Numbered from the stretch's first letter, positions 1 to 8,679 are shown. The stretch is 64,000 nucleotides of DNA from Planctomycetota bacterium (GCA_016795325.1 JAEUHY010000042.1:1-64000); one strand, 5' to 3'. The notes: generated by a model from the sequence alone, not told the origin. Translations and numbers: made by a program.

Positions 1-51
1 ACGGCTACCGCCCCGCCTTGGTTGGCGGGTGGGGTCCCGGGCTCGAATCTG

Positions 52-116
52 GCCGCACCGCGCGCCGCCGGGGGCGGCGCGCGCTGCTGACGGATTCGTG
101 CCTGGCTCCGTACCGG
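52..116 (-). repeat. REP-like palindromic element, copy 1
   Basis: Read on the minus strand it starts TACGGAGCCAGGCACGAATC and contains a GC-rich stem (gcgcgccgcc near 60-69 pairing with ggcggcgcgc near 72-81). Its ends match copy 2 at 311-393 but it lies in the opposite orientation. It begins directly at the position where the kinase-tail fragment should have its stop codon. The family shares the core CTGGCnCCGTAC with the elements at 48.1 and 51.8 kb. Confidence 0.7.
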
Positions 117-123
117 CAACCGA

Positions 124-235
124 CTTCGACGGTCAAGCGCGCGTTGCCTGCTGGCGCGTTCGCCAGCGTCCGTGATTGGCGCGCGCCGTAGATCAGCTCG
201 AGCCGGCGAGGCGTGTTGGCCAATCCGGTGAGGTC
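124..235 (-). pseudogene. Broken copy of a histidine kinase 3' tail
   Basis: On the minus strand this encodes GLANTPRRLELIYGARQS followed by TLANAPAGNARLTVEVG. That is nearly the same as the last 30 or so residues of the intact kinase at 397-1554 (GLDNTRRRLELIYGARQS ... TLANVPGGGARVTIEVG). The rest of a kinase is not present upstream of it, and the expected stop is replaced by TGC, after which the frame runs into the REP-like element. It is a decayed duplicate or the relic of a neighbouring paralogue. It lies between two REP-like palindromes in inverted orientation. Not expected to be functional. Confidence 0.75.
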
Positions 236-310
236 GATGATCGCGGTCGGCGAAGCGCGTCTTCAACCACTGCCAACACCACCAGCGGCCACATCCCATC
301 CACCGGTCGG

Positions 311-393
311 TACGGAGCCAGGCACGAATCCACCACGTGTCCGCGCCGCCGCGGGCGGCGCGAACACGTGGTGGATTCGAGCCAGGCACCGCA
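311..393 (+). repeat. REP-like palindromic element, copy 2
   Basis: The element starts TACGGAGCCAGGCAC. A 16-nt arm (cgaatccaccacgtgt, 325-340) pairs with acacgtggtggattcg (364-379), and inside it cgcgccgcc (342-350) pairs with ggcggcgcg (354-362). It lies immediately downstream of the stop codon of the kinase gene at 397-1554, so it could act as a transcription terminator or mRNA-end hairpin for that gene. Same family as copy 1, opposite orientation. Confidence 0.75.
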
Positions 394-396
394 CCG

Positions 397-1554
397 TCAC
401 CCGACTTCGATCGTCACGCGCGCGCCGCCCCCAGGCACGTTGGCGAGCGTCAGCGACTGGCGCGCGCCGTAGATCAGCTCGAGCCGGCGGCGCGTGTTGT
501 CGAGGCCAATGTGCACGCGGTCGTCGTCGTCGAGCGCATGCGCCGCGTCGGCGAGCACGTGCTCGGGGAAACCCGGGCCGTCGTCTTCGACCTCGACGCG
601 CAAGCGCTCGGCGTCGCGCTGCGCGCGAACCGTGATGCGACCGCCGCTCTCGCGCGGGGAAATTCCGTGGCGCACGGCGTTCTCAACCAGCGTCAGGATC
701 GCCTGCGTCGGCAGACGCGCGTCGAGCGCCCCGGGCGCGACGTCGAAGCGATAGGTCAATCGCTCCCCAAAGCGCACGCGCTCGATCTCGAGGTAACGCT
801 CGACCAGCGCCAGCTCGTCGCGCAGGGAGACTTCGCGCTCCTCGCTCTGGTCGAGCGTGCCGCGCAGCAACCCCGCGATCGACGAGAGCATCGAGAGCGC
901 GCGTTTCGACTCGCCCTCGCGCACCAGCCCGCCCACGGAGTTGAGCGCGTTGAACAGAAAGTGCGGGTGCAGCTGGTTCTTGAGGGTGTCGAGCTGCGCC
1001 TGCGCGATCTCGCCGCGCAGCTCCGCTTCCTTGAGCGCCAGGTCGGCCGCGCGGCGCGCCTCGCGTTGGGAGCGCAGGAAGGCGTACACCGCAAAGCCCA
1101 GCGCGAGGATCAGCCAGTAGACGAGCAGCTCGCGCGTGACGCGGAACCACGAGTGCACGCCGGCGCGCGCGGGCGCGAGCCACTCGTCCTGGAACACGAC
1201 GTTCGCGAGCGCGTCCTCGTAGAGTTGGAACAGCTTCGAGACGCCGAGCGAAAGCGGGACCTGCAGGCCGGCCGCGACGGCCCACGAACGGCGCCAGCGG
1301 AAGATCCAGCGCGCGAAGTAGACCAGCGGCGCGCCGACCAGCCCCCACGGCGCCCACACGCACAGTTGCTGCGCGAAGAGCTGCTCCAGATCGAAGGGAC
1401 GGCTGCGCGCGCCGAGCCACTCGGCGACCTGCACGGTGGTCGCGGAAGTCGCCGCAAGCGTGGCCAGCACCGCGAGCAGCAACCTGCGCCACGGCGAGGT
1501 GAGCCAGAACTCGACGTCCTGGATTTGCGTGTGCGCGCTCTCGGCTTCCTTCAT
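397..1554 (-). CDS. LytS/YehU-type sensor histidine kinase
   Basis: The 385-residue product is a membrane sensor kinase of the His_kinase (LytS-like) family, which autophosphorylates and normally passes phosphate to a LytTR-type regulator. Residues about 20-160 hold several hydrophobic segments. A linker helix then leads to the hallmark motif QLHPHFLFNALNSV (about 194-207), with the phospho-acceptor among His196/His198. The ATP-binding domain shows ENAVRHG (Asn292), EDDGPGFPE and the G2 motif GLDNTRRRLELIYG. ATG at 1554 was chosen because it opens the hydrophobic N-terminus. The cognate regulator is not seen and may lie before the window. The last residues are duplicated in the fragment at 124-235. 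Confidence 0.9.
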   Translation of the reverse strand: MKEAESAHTQIQDVEFWLTSPWRRLLLAVLATLAATSATTVQVAEWLGARSRPFDLEQLFAQQLCVWAPWGLVGAPLVYFARWIFRWRRSWAVAAGLQVPLSLGVSKLFQLYEDALANVVFQDEWLAPARAGVHSWFRVTRELLVYWLILALGFAVYAFLRSQREARRAADLALKEAELRGEIAQAQLDTLKNQLHPHFLFNALNSVGGLVREGESKRALSMLSSIAGLLRGTLDQSEEREVSLRDELALVERYLEIERVRFGERLTYRFDVAPGALDARLPTQAILTLVENAVRHGISPRESGGRITVRAQRDAERLRVEVEDDGPGFPEHVLADAAHALDDDDRVHIGLDNTRRRLELIYGARQSLTLANVPGGGARVTIEVG

Positions 1555-1628
1555 CGCGGTTCGAGAGGCTACCAGCGGCCGCGCGCGCGCGAGCTTGGCG
1601 CCCTCGGGGTTGCTAGTCTGCGAAGAGG

Positions 1629-2489
1629 ATGATCGACCAACTGCTCCGCGCGATCGGAGTGTTCTACGCCTTCGGCGGAGTGCTCGTCCTGATCCGCATC
1701 GAACAGGCGCGCGCGCTGGAGAACGTCTACGCGGCGCTCACGGGCGGGCCGGAGCTGCGCCACACCGTGCGCACCGCGCTGCTCACGATCGGCGGGATGC
1801 TCACCTGCGTCGGCGGCGTCGCTCTCGCGGGACTGAGCGACCGCACGCTGCCGCTGATGGGCGTCAACACCTTCGTGCAGCTCGCGTGGTTGGCGTACGC
1901 GGCCGCGTACTTTCCGCCGGAGGACGAGGAGGACCGCAAGGGTCGCAGCCGCACCGCGAACGCGGCGATCGTGTACGCGATCGCGTTCGGGCTCGTGATC
2001 TGGCTCACGCTCGCCGGACGCGCCCCGCTCGCACGCACGTTCACGATGGACCTGATGGTCGCGCTGCTGCTGGGCGTGCTCGGCGCGTGGCAGGCTTGGT
2101 CGATCTGGCGCCATCGGCAGCGTTTCGCCGGGCCGCCCGCGCCGCTCGCCCCACAACTCGCCCACGAACCCACCCCGACGCCGTTCACCCGGCCCACGCA
2201 CGTCGAATTGCGCCCGCATCCGGGCGCGTGGCCGCTGTGGGACAGCGACAGCGGCGCCAACCTCGACCCGGGCCGGCTCGAGCTGCCGCCAGAGTTGATC
2301 GCGCGCGTGCAGGCGTACGAGAACGCGGTGCTCGCCGCGCTCGAGCAAGACCCCGAGCGCGGCCTGGTGTTCCGCGATGCGCGCCTCAAGCTCGAACTCG
2401 AACGCCAGGCGACGGCGCTGGCGGGCGAGCTCGAACAGCACCTGGGCCGCGACGCGGTCGCGTGGCGGATGCCGGACGAGCTCGACTGA
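1629..2489 (+). CDS. Hypothetical integral membrane protein
   Basis: The 286-residue product is unrecognised. The first 160 residues carry four or five hydrophobic segments (about 5-22, 46-68, 72-94, 111-130, 137-157). They are followed by a Pro/Ala-rich stretch (about 165-200) and a soluble C-terminal helix-rich domain with many Glu and Arg residues. The start ATG is preceded by a gaagagg sequence that can serve as ribosome binding site. It is divergent from the kinase gene, 74 bp away, and convergent with the gene at 2520-3170. No enzymatic motif is visible. It may be a membrane-anchored scaffold or stress protein, but function cannot be assigned. Confidence 0.7.
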   Translation: MIDQLLRAIGVFYAFGGVLVLIRIEQARALENVYAALTGGPELRHTVRTALLTIGGMLTCVGGVALAGLSDRTLPLMGVNTFVQLAWLAYAAAYFPPEDEEDRKGRSRTANAAIVYAIAFGLVIWLTLAGRAPLARTFTMDLMVALLLGVLGAWQAWSIWRHRQRFAGPPAPLAPQLAHEPTPTPFTRPTHVELRPHPGAWPLWDSDSGANLDPGRLELPPELIARVQAYENAVLAALEQDPERGLVFRDARLKLELERQATALAGELEQHLGRDAVAWRMPDELD

Positions 2490-2519
2490 TCAGCGCCGAC
2501 GGGCCGCGCGCGGGGCGGC

Positions 2520-3170
2520 TCAGGTCGAGATGCGCAACTGCGCGTTGCCGCGAATCACTTTCTTGCTGTCGGCGTCGGCAAGGTGCGCGGACAGCAGTCG
2601 AGCCGCCGCATCTTGCACCGCGCGTGTGGCCGGGTTGTCCGCGATCGGCATGATGTCGGCCACCTTGTTGCCGAACTGCCACAAGGAGCAGAAGGACGGG
2701 TACTCGGTGGCCCCGGTGGTGTTGATGCGCTTGGAGCCGATGGTCGTCTTGAAGCCCGCCTCCAGCATCTCCTTGTGGTTCTGCGAGTCGCCGTAGCAGC
2801 AGGTCGAATAGAACAACCGCAGGCGCTTGGGCAGCTTGAGCGCGAGAATCTGGTCGCGCAGCGAGGAGGCCGACACCGCGCCCTCGTAGAAGTGGAACGT
2901 GTTCTTGCTGCCGTGGAGCTGCATGAACACGTCCACAGCCTTGATGCCGCCCGCCTTCGCCGCGCTCGCCAGCGCCTTCAGGAACTTTGCGGCTGTCGCG
3001 TTCTTGCTCTGCAGCACGACGATCTTCTTGTAGTCGTCGCCGAGCACGTTCTGAGCCACCGCCACGCCGGACTGTTCGGCGAACGAGTAGATGTGCTTCC
3101 AATAGCCCGTCGAGTACTTCGCCAGGCTGTTGACGACGATCAGGATGCGCTGTTGCTTGGAAACCGCCAT
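2520..3170 (-). CDS. Possible stand-alone caspase-like (clan CD) cysteine peptidase
   Basis: The 216-residue soluble protein starts MAVSKQQRILIVVNS, with GGGAG upstream of the ATG; longer in-frame starts exist but encode Arg-rich shadow sequence. After a first alternating beta/alpha unit, a strand ends in VFMQLHGSKN (His86), and a later strand reads RLRLFYSTCCYGDS (Cys124/Cys125). An LHG motif followed 35-40 residues on by a strand ending in Cys is the catalytic arrangement of caspase/CHAT-type clan CD peptidases. No export signal, death-fold, repeat or sensor domain is fused to it. The family assignment is pattern-based only; an inactive or unrelated Rossmann-like protein remains possible. 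Confidence 0.45.
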   Translation of the reverse strand: MAVSKQQRILIVVNSLAKYSTGYWKHIYSFAEQSGVAVAQNVLGDDYKKIVVLQSKNATAAKFLKALASAAKAGGIKAVDVFMQLHGSKNTFHFYEGAVSASSLRDQILALKLPKRLRLFYSTCCYGDSQNHKEMLEAGFKTTIGSKRINTTGATEYPSFCSLWQFGNKVADIMPIADNPATRAVQDAAARLLSAHLADADSKKVIRGNAQLRIST

Positions 3171-3542
3171 GGTTTCGACTCCCACAAGCGTGCGAGCACG
3201 TGAAGGCCGCGTCCGAGCGCGCACGCCGACGTGCGGCGCGGCCAGTGGCCGGGAAGTTTGCATCGCCGCGCGAAGGCGCGCCGACAGGCCACTTCAACGC
3301 TCAGGGGTTCGACCAAAGCAGGCGAAGCAACATTCGAGGGCTGCGTCGGTCGTTCGCCTTCGCAGCGGTAAACGAGCACGCGGCCTTCGGGACCATTCAC
3401 CGTAGCGTCGCAAAAAAAGTCCGGACCAATTGGCGATCGCCCGTCAAACGGTCCTGACGGCAACGGGGCGTGCGAGCCGCACCCGAGAGTGCGCGAGACG
3501 AACCTGCGCGCACAGGCCGACTCCTATTCGGCACGCTCAACA
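3171..3542. other. Gene-free spacer
   Basis: No convincing gene is seen. Open frames here are short and Arg/Ala-rich like shadows. It holds the promoter side of the gene at 2520-3170 and an A-run (3413-3419). I found no tRNA or riboswitch signature. Confidence 0.5.
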
Positions 3543-3592
3543 CCGCGGCGCCTGTGTTCATCCCTGCGCGGGGAAGAACACAGGCGCCGCGG
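3543..3592 (-). terminator. Strong hairpin after nrdB
   Basis: A 17-nt arm (ccgcggcgcctgtgttc, 3543-3559) is perfectly complementary to 3576-3592, with a small inner tccc/ggga stem in the loop. It lies 32 bp after the nrdB stop. There is no T-tract, so it is a terminator or 3'-end stabilising hairpin of the nrdA-nrdB transcript by position only. Confidence 0.6.
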
Positions 3593-3624
3593 AAGTACGG
3601 AGCGGATGAGCTGGGAAAAACGCG

Positions 3625-4650
3625 TCAGAACGACTCGTTGAAGGCCACTTCGCCGGTGACGCCCATCTGGTAGGCGCTCACGCGGCGCTCGAAGAAGTTC
3701 GAGAGCTCCTGCACGTCCTGCAGCTCCATGAACCCGAAGGGGTTCTTGGCGCCGAAGCGCGGCTTGAGGTTGAGGTTCTGGAGGCGCTGGTCGGCCACGT
3801 ACTCGAGGTACTGGCGCATGTCGCGCGACGAGAGGCCCGGGACGCCGCCGCCGAGCAGGTCGTCGGCGAACTGCGTCTCGCAGTTCACGGCGTCTTCGAT
3901 CATGGCCACGATCTGGCGCTCGAGGTCCGCGTCGAACAACGAAGGCTCTTCGCGGCGCACGGTCTCGGCGACTTCGAGCGCGAAGCTCATGTGCATGCTC
4001 TCGTCGCGGAACACCCAGTTGGTGCCGGACGCCAGGCCGTTGAGCAGGCCCTTGCTGCGCATGAAGTAGACGTACGCGAACGCGGCGTAGAAGAAGAGCC
4101 CTTCGACGCAGCAGGCGTAGCAGATCAGGTTGAGCAGGAAGCGCTTGCGGTCCTCGGGCGTGACCAGGCGATCGACGGTCAGGCCCGACTCCATCCACTT
4201 GAAGCAGAACTCGCCCTTGCGCGCGATCGAGGGGATGTTGTGGATCGCGGCGAAGGCCAGCTCGCGCTCCTTGATGTCGGGCACGTAGTTGTCGAGCAGC
4301 GTCAAGTAGAACTGGACGTGCAGCGCCTCCTCGTAGATCTGGCGCGACAGGTACATGCGCGCCTCGGGCGAGTTGATGTGCTTGTAGAGGTTGAGCGCGA
4401 CGTTGTTGGCGACGATCGAGTCGCCGGTCGCGAAGAACGCGACGAGGCGGTGCACGAGGTGCCGCTCGGCCGGAAGCAGCCGGCTGCGCAGGTCGACCAG
4501 GTCGCTCGAGAAGTCGACCTCCTCCACCGTCCACGTGTTGCGGATGGCGGACTTGTACATCTCGTAGAACACCGGGTAGCGCATCGGGCGCAGGGTGAGC
4601 TCGAACCCGGGGTTCAGAATCATCGGACGGGCGGCGACGGCCACGGACAT
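3625..4650 (-). CDS. nrdB: Class Ia-type ribonucleotide reductase, small (radical) subunit
   Basis: NrdB houses the diiron-tyrosyl radical cofactor that NrdA uses to make deoxyribonucleotides aerobically. Counting from MSVAVAARPM (341 aa), the metal ligands appear at Asp77 (ATGDSIV), Glu108 and His111 (YEEALHVQFY), Glu183 (CCVEGLFFY), and Glu217 and His220 (RDESMH). The radical tyrosine is present at Tyr115, four residues after His111 as in E. coli NrdB. This is therefore a classical tyrosyl-radical enzyme, not a Phe-substituted one. An alternative start at 4662 adds four residues, but its AGGA sits only one base before that ATG, so 4650 is preferred. It lies 91 bp downstream of nrdA. Confidence 0.95.
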   Translation of the reverse strand: MSVAVAARPMILNPGFELTLRPMRYPVFYEMYKSAIRNTWTVEEVDFSSDLVDLRSRLLPAERHLVHRLVAFFATGDSIVANNVALNLYKHINSPEARMYLSRQIYEEALHVQFYLTLLDNYVPDIKERELAFAAIHNIPSIARKGEFCFKWMESGLTVDRLVTPEDRKRFLLNLICYACCVEGLFFYAAFAYVYFMRSKGLLNGLASGTNWVFRDESMHMSFALEVAETVRREEPSLFDADLERQIVAMIEDAVNCETQFADDLLGGGVPGLSSRDMRQYLEYVADQRLQNLNLKPRFGAKNPFGFMELQDVQELSNFFERRVSAYQMGVTGEVAFNESF

Positions 4651-4741
4651 GGGCGGGATCATTCCTGGGGACAGAGGGCGTTCGGGCACGGAGGAGCCGA
4701 CGCCGAGGCGCCGGCACAAGGGAGTGAGCGCTGCGCCGCGC

Positions 4742-7195
4742 TCACTGACAGGCTTCGCAGGCCTCGGGGTTTTCGAGCGAGCAGGCAACTGCTGCGCTGT
4801 CGGGCACGGCGGCGGCCGCGGTGCTGACCGTGGTCTGACGGATGCGCGTCGCGGGGCGCGAGCGCAGGTAATAGGTCGTCTTGAGGCCGGTTTTCCAGGC
4901 GTACATGTACATCGACGACAACTTGCCGATGACCGGGTTCTCGATGAACAGGTTGAGCGACTGCGACTGGTCGATCCACGGCCCGCGCGCCGCAGCGAGA
5001 TCGATCAGCGCCTTCTGCGGCAGCTCCCACGCCGTGCGGTAGACCGCGCGCAGGTCGGCCGGAATGAACTCGAGGTCCTCGATCGAACCCTCGGCGGCCT
5101 TGATGGCGTTGCGCACGGCTTCGTTCCACATGCCGCGCTCCTTCAGGTCCTGCACGAGGTAGCGGTTGATCTGCAGGAAGTCGCCCGAGAGCGTCTCGCG
5201 CTTGAAGAGGTTCGACACCTGCGGCTCGATGCACTCGTAGCAGCCCGCGATCGAAGCGATCGTCGCGGTGGGCGCGATGGCGATCATCAGCGAGTTGCGC
5301 AGGCCGTGCACCGCGATGCGCGCCTTGAGGTCGTCCCAACGCTTCTCGTCGACGGGCTTCACGCCCCACAGATCGAACTGCAGCTGGCCCTGGGCCGCGC
5401 GCGTGCTCGGGAAGTTGGGGTGGAAGCCGTGCTCCTGCGCGAGGTCGCAGCTGGTCGCGAGCGAGTGGAAGTAGATCTCCTCGCTGATCTTCGAGCTGAT
5501 CTCGAGCGCTTCCTTGCTGTCGAAGGGCAGGCGCAGCTTGAAGAACACGTCCTGCAGGCCCATCACGCCCAAGCCCACCGGGCGCCAGGCGAGGTTCGAC
5601 ACGCGCGCCGCGTCGGTGGGGTAGTAGTTGATGTCGATCACGCGGTCGAGCCGGCGCACGGCGACGCGCACGATCTCACCCAGGCGCGCGTAGTCGAACT
5701 TGCCGTCGACGACGAGCTTGCCGAGGTTGATCGAGCCCAGGTTGCACACCGCCGTCTCGTCCTTCGACGTGACCTCGATGATCTCGGTGCACAGGTTCGA
5801 GAGGTGCACCGTGCGGCCCGCGCCGCCGGTCTGGTTGCACTTCTCGTTGGACGCGTCCTTGAACGTCATCCAGCCATTTCCGGTCTGCGCCAGCGTGCGC
5901 ATCATGCGCGCATACAGGTCGCGCGCCTTGACCTGCCGCACGTACTGCTTGTTCTCCTCGGCTTCGAGGTACGCGCGCTCGAACTGCGCACCGAACAGGT
6001 CGGTGAAGTGCGGCACGGTCTTGGGATCGAACAGCGACCAGGTCGCGTCCTGCTCGACGCGGCGCATGAACAGGTCGGGGATCCAGTTGGCGAGGTTGAG
6101 GTTGTGCGTGCGGCGCGCTTCGTCGCCGGTGTTGTCGCGCAGCTCGAGGAATTCCTCGATGTCGGCGTGCCACGACTCGAGGTACACGCAGGCGGCGCCC
6201 TTGCGGCGGCCGCCCTGGTTCACGGCGGCGACCGAGCTGTCGAGCGTCTTCAGCCACGGCACGATGCCGTTGGAGTGCCCGTTGGTGCCGCGGATGAGCG
6301 AGCCCTTGGCGCGCACGCGCGTGTACGAGAGGCCGATGCCTCCGGCGTACTTCGAGAGCTTGGCGACGTCCGCGTAGCGTTCGTAGATCGCGCCGAGGTC
6401 GTCCTCGGGCGAGTCGAGCAGGTAGCACGAGCTGAGCTGCGAACGCGTCGAGCCCGAATTGAACAGCGTCGGCGAGCTGGGCAGGTACTCGAGCGTGCTC
6501 AGCAGCTCGTAGAACTCGATCGCCTCCTTGGGCGACTGCGACAGGCCGCAGGCCACGCGCATGAAGAAGTACTGCGGCGTCTCGAGCGCGTCGCGCGTCG
6601 AGGGGTTCACCAGCAGGTAGCGGTCGTAGACCGTGCGGATGCCGAAGTACTCGAACAGGTCGTTGCGCTCGGGCTGGATCGCTTGGTCGAGCTTGCGGTG
6701 GTGCGCCGTGACGAAGTCGGCCAGCTGCTGCGAGATCAGGCCGTTCTCGAAGGCGGCGCGCACCGACTGCGAGAAGCTCATGATGTTCTGGTTGCGCACT
6801 TCCTTGTCGATGAAGGCGCACAAGAGGCGCGCGGCGAGGCGCGAGTACTGCGGCTCCTCGGCGATGAGCGACGCCGAGGTCTGGATCGAGAGCTGGTCGA
6901 GCTCGCGCGTCGTCGCGCCGTCGTAGAGCCCGCTGATCGTGCGCATCGCGACGCGCATCGGGTCGACCTCGGACAAGCCGGCGCAGCAGCGCGAGACCGC
7001 GCGCACGATCTTGTTGACGTCGACCGGCTCGTACTCGCCGGCGCGCTTCTTCACGCGCATGCGCGTTTCGGGAACGGCGCCCCCGCCGGGCACGACGGGG
7101 CCGCCGCTCGCGCGCGTCTGCGCGTCGCGGGGTTGGGGGGTGAGGACGACGTCGCGCTCGGAAGCGCGGGGCTGAACGGGGGAGGCGGAATCCAT
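4742..7195 (-). CDS. nrdA: Class I ribonucleoside-diphosphate reductase, large subunit
   Basis: The 817-residue catalytic subunit reduces ribonucleoside diphosphates. A Pro/Gly-rich tail of about 45 residues precedes one ATP-cone (about 46-130, starting RVKKRAGEYEPVDVNKIV), so allosteric activity control by ATP/dATP is expected. The catalytic barrel shows the redox pair Cys257 (LSSCYLL) and Cys484 (VCNLGSINL), and the thiyl-radical site N467-L-C469-T-E471. The paired tyrosines of the radical path lie in LKTTYYLRSRP near the end. The flexible C-terminus ends CEACQ (Cys813/Cys816), the thioredoxin-reducible CxxC. All key residues are present. It is the first gene of the operon with nrdB. Confidence 0.97.
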   Translation of the reverse strand: MDSASPVQPRASERDVVLTPQPRDAQTRASGGPVVPGGGAVPETRMRVKKRAGEYEPVDVNKIVRAVSRCCAGLSEVDPMRVAMRTISGLYDGATTRELDQLSIQTSASLIAEEPQYSRLAARLLCAFIDKEVRNQNIMSFSQSVRAAFENGLISQQLADFVTAHHRKLDQAIQPERNDLFEYFGIRTVYDRYLLVNPSTRDALETPQYFFMRVACGLSQSPKEAIEFYELLSTLEYLPSSPTLFNSGSTRSQLSSCYLLDSPEDDLGAIYERYADVAKLSKYAGGIGLSYTRVRAKGSLIRGTNGHSNGIVPWLKTLDSSVAAVNQGGRRKGAACVYLESWHADIEEFLELRDNTGDEARRTHNLNLANWIPDLFMRRVEQDATWSLFDPKTVPHFTDLFGAQFERAYLEAEENKQYVRQVKARDLYARMMRTLAQTGNGWMTFKDASNEKCNQTGGAGRTVHLSNLCTEIIEVTSKDETAVCNLGSINLGKLVVDGKFDYARLGEIVRVAVRRLDRVIDINYYPTDAARVSNLAWRPVGLGVMGLQDVFFKLRLPFDSKEALEISSKISEEIYFHSLATSCDLAQEHGFHPNFPSTRAAQGQLQFDLWGVKPVDEKRWDDLKARIAVHGLRNSLMIAIAPTATIASIAGCYECIEPQVSNLFKRETLSGDFLQINRYLVQDLKERGMWNEAVRNAIKAAEGSIEDLEFIPADLRAVYRTAWELPQKALIDLAAARGPWIDQSQSLNLFIENPVIGKLSSMYMYAWKTGLKTTYYLRSRPATRIRQTTVSTAAAAVPDSAAVACSLENPEACEACQ

Positions 7196-7635
7196 GCGAC
7201 CTGCTCCTGGTCCGCGTTATGAGCGAACGGACGGGTGGCGGCGGAACGGGAAGGGAACGGGATCGACCTGTTGCAGAAGCGAAACGCTATTCCGCTCGCA
7301 GGTCGGGAACGGGAGGGGTCCGTCGCACACACGCACGGGGGCCCGCACAACCTCATCACGGGGGCAGGGGCTGCCTAATTGTGGTCGGACCACGCGACAG
7401 CCCCTACATGTCGTGGTGGGCTGCGGAGCTTACGTTTGCAGCAAAGTCGCTCAAGCGCCTGGCGGCACGAACCGCGCGCGGTTCGCAAGTGCTTGCTCGG
7501 ACCAGCCTTAGACCACCTGATTGGCGCGGTCCGGGAGCTCCCGAGCGCACTCGGGACGCGGCCGCGGTCGATTCCGGCCGTGCAAAGAGCGCTCGCTCGG
7601 TTGTTCCGACCTCGTGCGGGGCGGATCATCGGCCC
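7196..7635. other. Divergent nrdA / ureohydrolase intergenic region with hairpins
   Basis: 440 bp without a convincing gene, expected to contain both promoters. One composite hairpin is clear: aggggctg (7366-7373) pairs with cagcccct (7398-7405), enclosing gtggtc/gaccac (7381-7386 and 7388-7393). A second, cccgag/ctcggg, lies near 7540-7556. I could not identify NrdR boxes or a cobalamin riboswitch by eye. Confidence 0.4.
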
Positions 7636-8679
7636 ATGCCCCACTTCGACCCTTCGGCCGCCGCCCAGCCGGGCAGCGGGATTTTCGGACTTCCTAACTC
7701 GCGCGACGACGCCGGCGTCCACGTCCTGCCGGTCCCGTTCGACGCGACCGCTTCCTACCGCAAGGGCGCGTGGCGCGGGCCGGACGCGCTGCTGCGCGCG
7801 AGCCGCCAGGTCGACCTGTTCGACGCCGTGACCGGACGCCCCTACGAGGCGGGCATCTGGATGTCCGAGCCGCCGCGCGGCGCGCTGGAGCTCAACCGCG
7901 AGGCCTCGCACCTCGCCGACGGGATCATCGCCGCCGGGGGCGACCTCGACGCCGCGCCGCACCTGCGCGCCGACCTGGCCCGCGTGAACGCGATCGGCGC
8001 CGAGCTGAACGAGCTCGTCCGCCAGGCGACGCGCGCCACGCTCGAGCGCGGCGTGCTGCCGGTGCTCGTCGGCGGCGACCACGCGACGCCCTTCGGCGCG
8101 ATCGCCGCCTGCGCCGAGCGCTACCCGGGCCTGGGCGTCCTGCACTTCGACGCCCACGCCGACCTGCGCGTCGCCTACGAGGGCTTCGAGTGGTCGCACG
8201 CCTCGATCATGGAGAACGTCACGCGCCGCCTCCCCAAGGTCGCGCGCCTCGTCCAGGTCGGCATCCGCGACTTCTCCGAGGACGAGTACGAACTCTCGCG
8301 CGGCTCGAACGGCCGCATCGTCACGCTCTACGACCGCGACTGGCAGCACGCGCGGCTCTCGGGCGGCGAACGCACTCTGCTCGTCGTGCGCGAGCACCTC
8401 TCCCAGCTCCCGCAGAACGTCTACGTGTCCTTCGACATCGACGGCCTCGACCCGGCGCTGTGCCCGAACACCGGCACGCCGGTGCCCGGCGGACTCTCGT
8501 GGGCCGACGCGATGTTGTGGCTCGAGGAGCTCTCGCGCGCCGGCAAGCGCGTGGTCGGCCTCGACCTCAACGAGGTCAATCCCGGCGCGGCCGGCGACGA
8601 CGAAGACAGCTGGGATGCGATGGTCGGCGCCCGTTTGCTCTACCGCATGATCGGGGTCGCGCTGATGACGCGGCACTGA
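7636..8679 (+). CDS. Ureohydrolase (arginase/agmatinase/formiminoglutamase family)
   Basis: The 347-residue enzyme belongs to the Mn2+-dependent ureohydrolases that cleave guanidino groups from agmatine, arginine or similar substrates. The metal ligands are all visible: GGDH (His149), FDAHADL (Asp172, His174, Asp176), and SFDIDGLDP (Asp267, Asp269), followed by GLDLNEVNPG. The start MPHFDPSAAA was chosen at 7636; the open frame extends upstream but reads as Arg-rich noise. It is longer than typical agmatinases, with an insert around residues 70-135. Substrate cannot be told from the sequence. The next gene, an NTF2-like protein, follows 90 bp downstream. Confidence 0.88.
   Translation: MPHFDPSAAAQPGSGIFGLPNSRDDAGVHVLPVPFDATASYRKGAWRGPDALLRASRQVDLFDAVTGRPYEAGIWMSEPPRGALELNREASHLADGIIAAGGDLDAAPHLRADLARVNAIGAELNELVRQATRATLERGVLPVLVGGDHATPFGAIAACAERYPGLGVLHFDAHADLRVAYEGFEWSHASIMENVTRRLPKVARLVQVGIRDFSEDEYELSRGSNGRIVTLYDRDWQHARLSGGERTLLVVREHLSQLPQNVYVSFDIDGLDPALCPNTGTPVPGGLSWADAMLWLEELSRAGKRVVGLDLNEVNPGAAGDDEDSWDAMVGARLLYRMIGVALMTRH

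Noticed and set aside
36..60. gggctcgaatct as a possible tRNA T-arm
   Set aside because: The stem does not close, no acceptor or anticodon arm is present, and the sequence is explained as part of the REP-like element.
4650..7222. 875-codon plus-strand frame opposite nrdA
   Set aside because: Shadow of nrdA with Arg/Val/Leu/Asp-rich composition and no recognisable domain.
7196..7635. NrdR boxes or a cobalamin riboswitch before nrdA
   Set aside because: I looked for the AT-rich palindromic NrdR pattern and B12-box-like sequence and saw neither.
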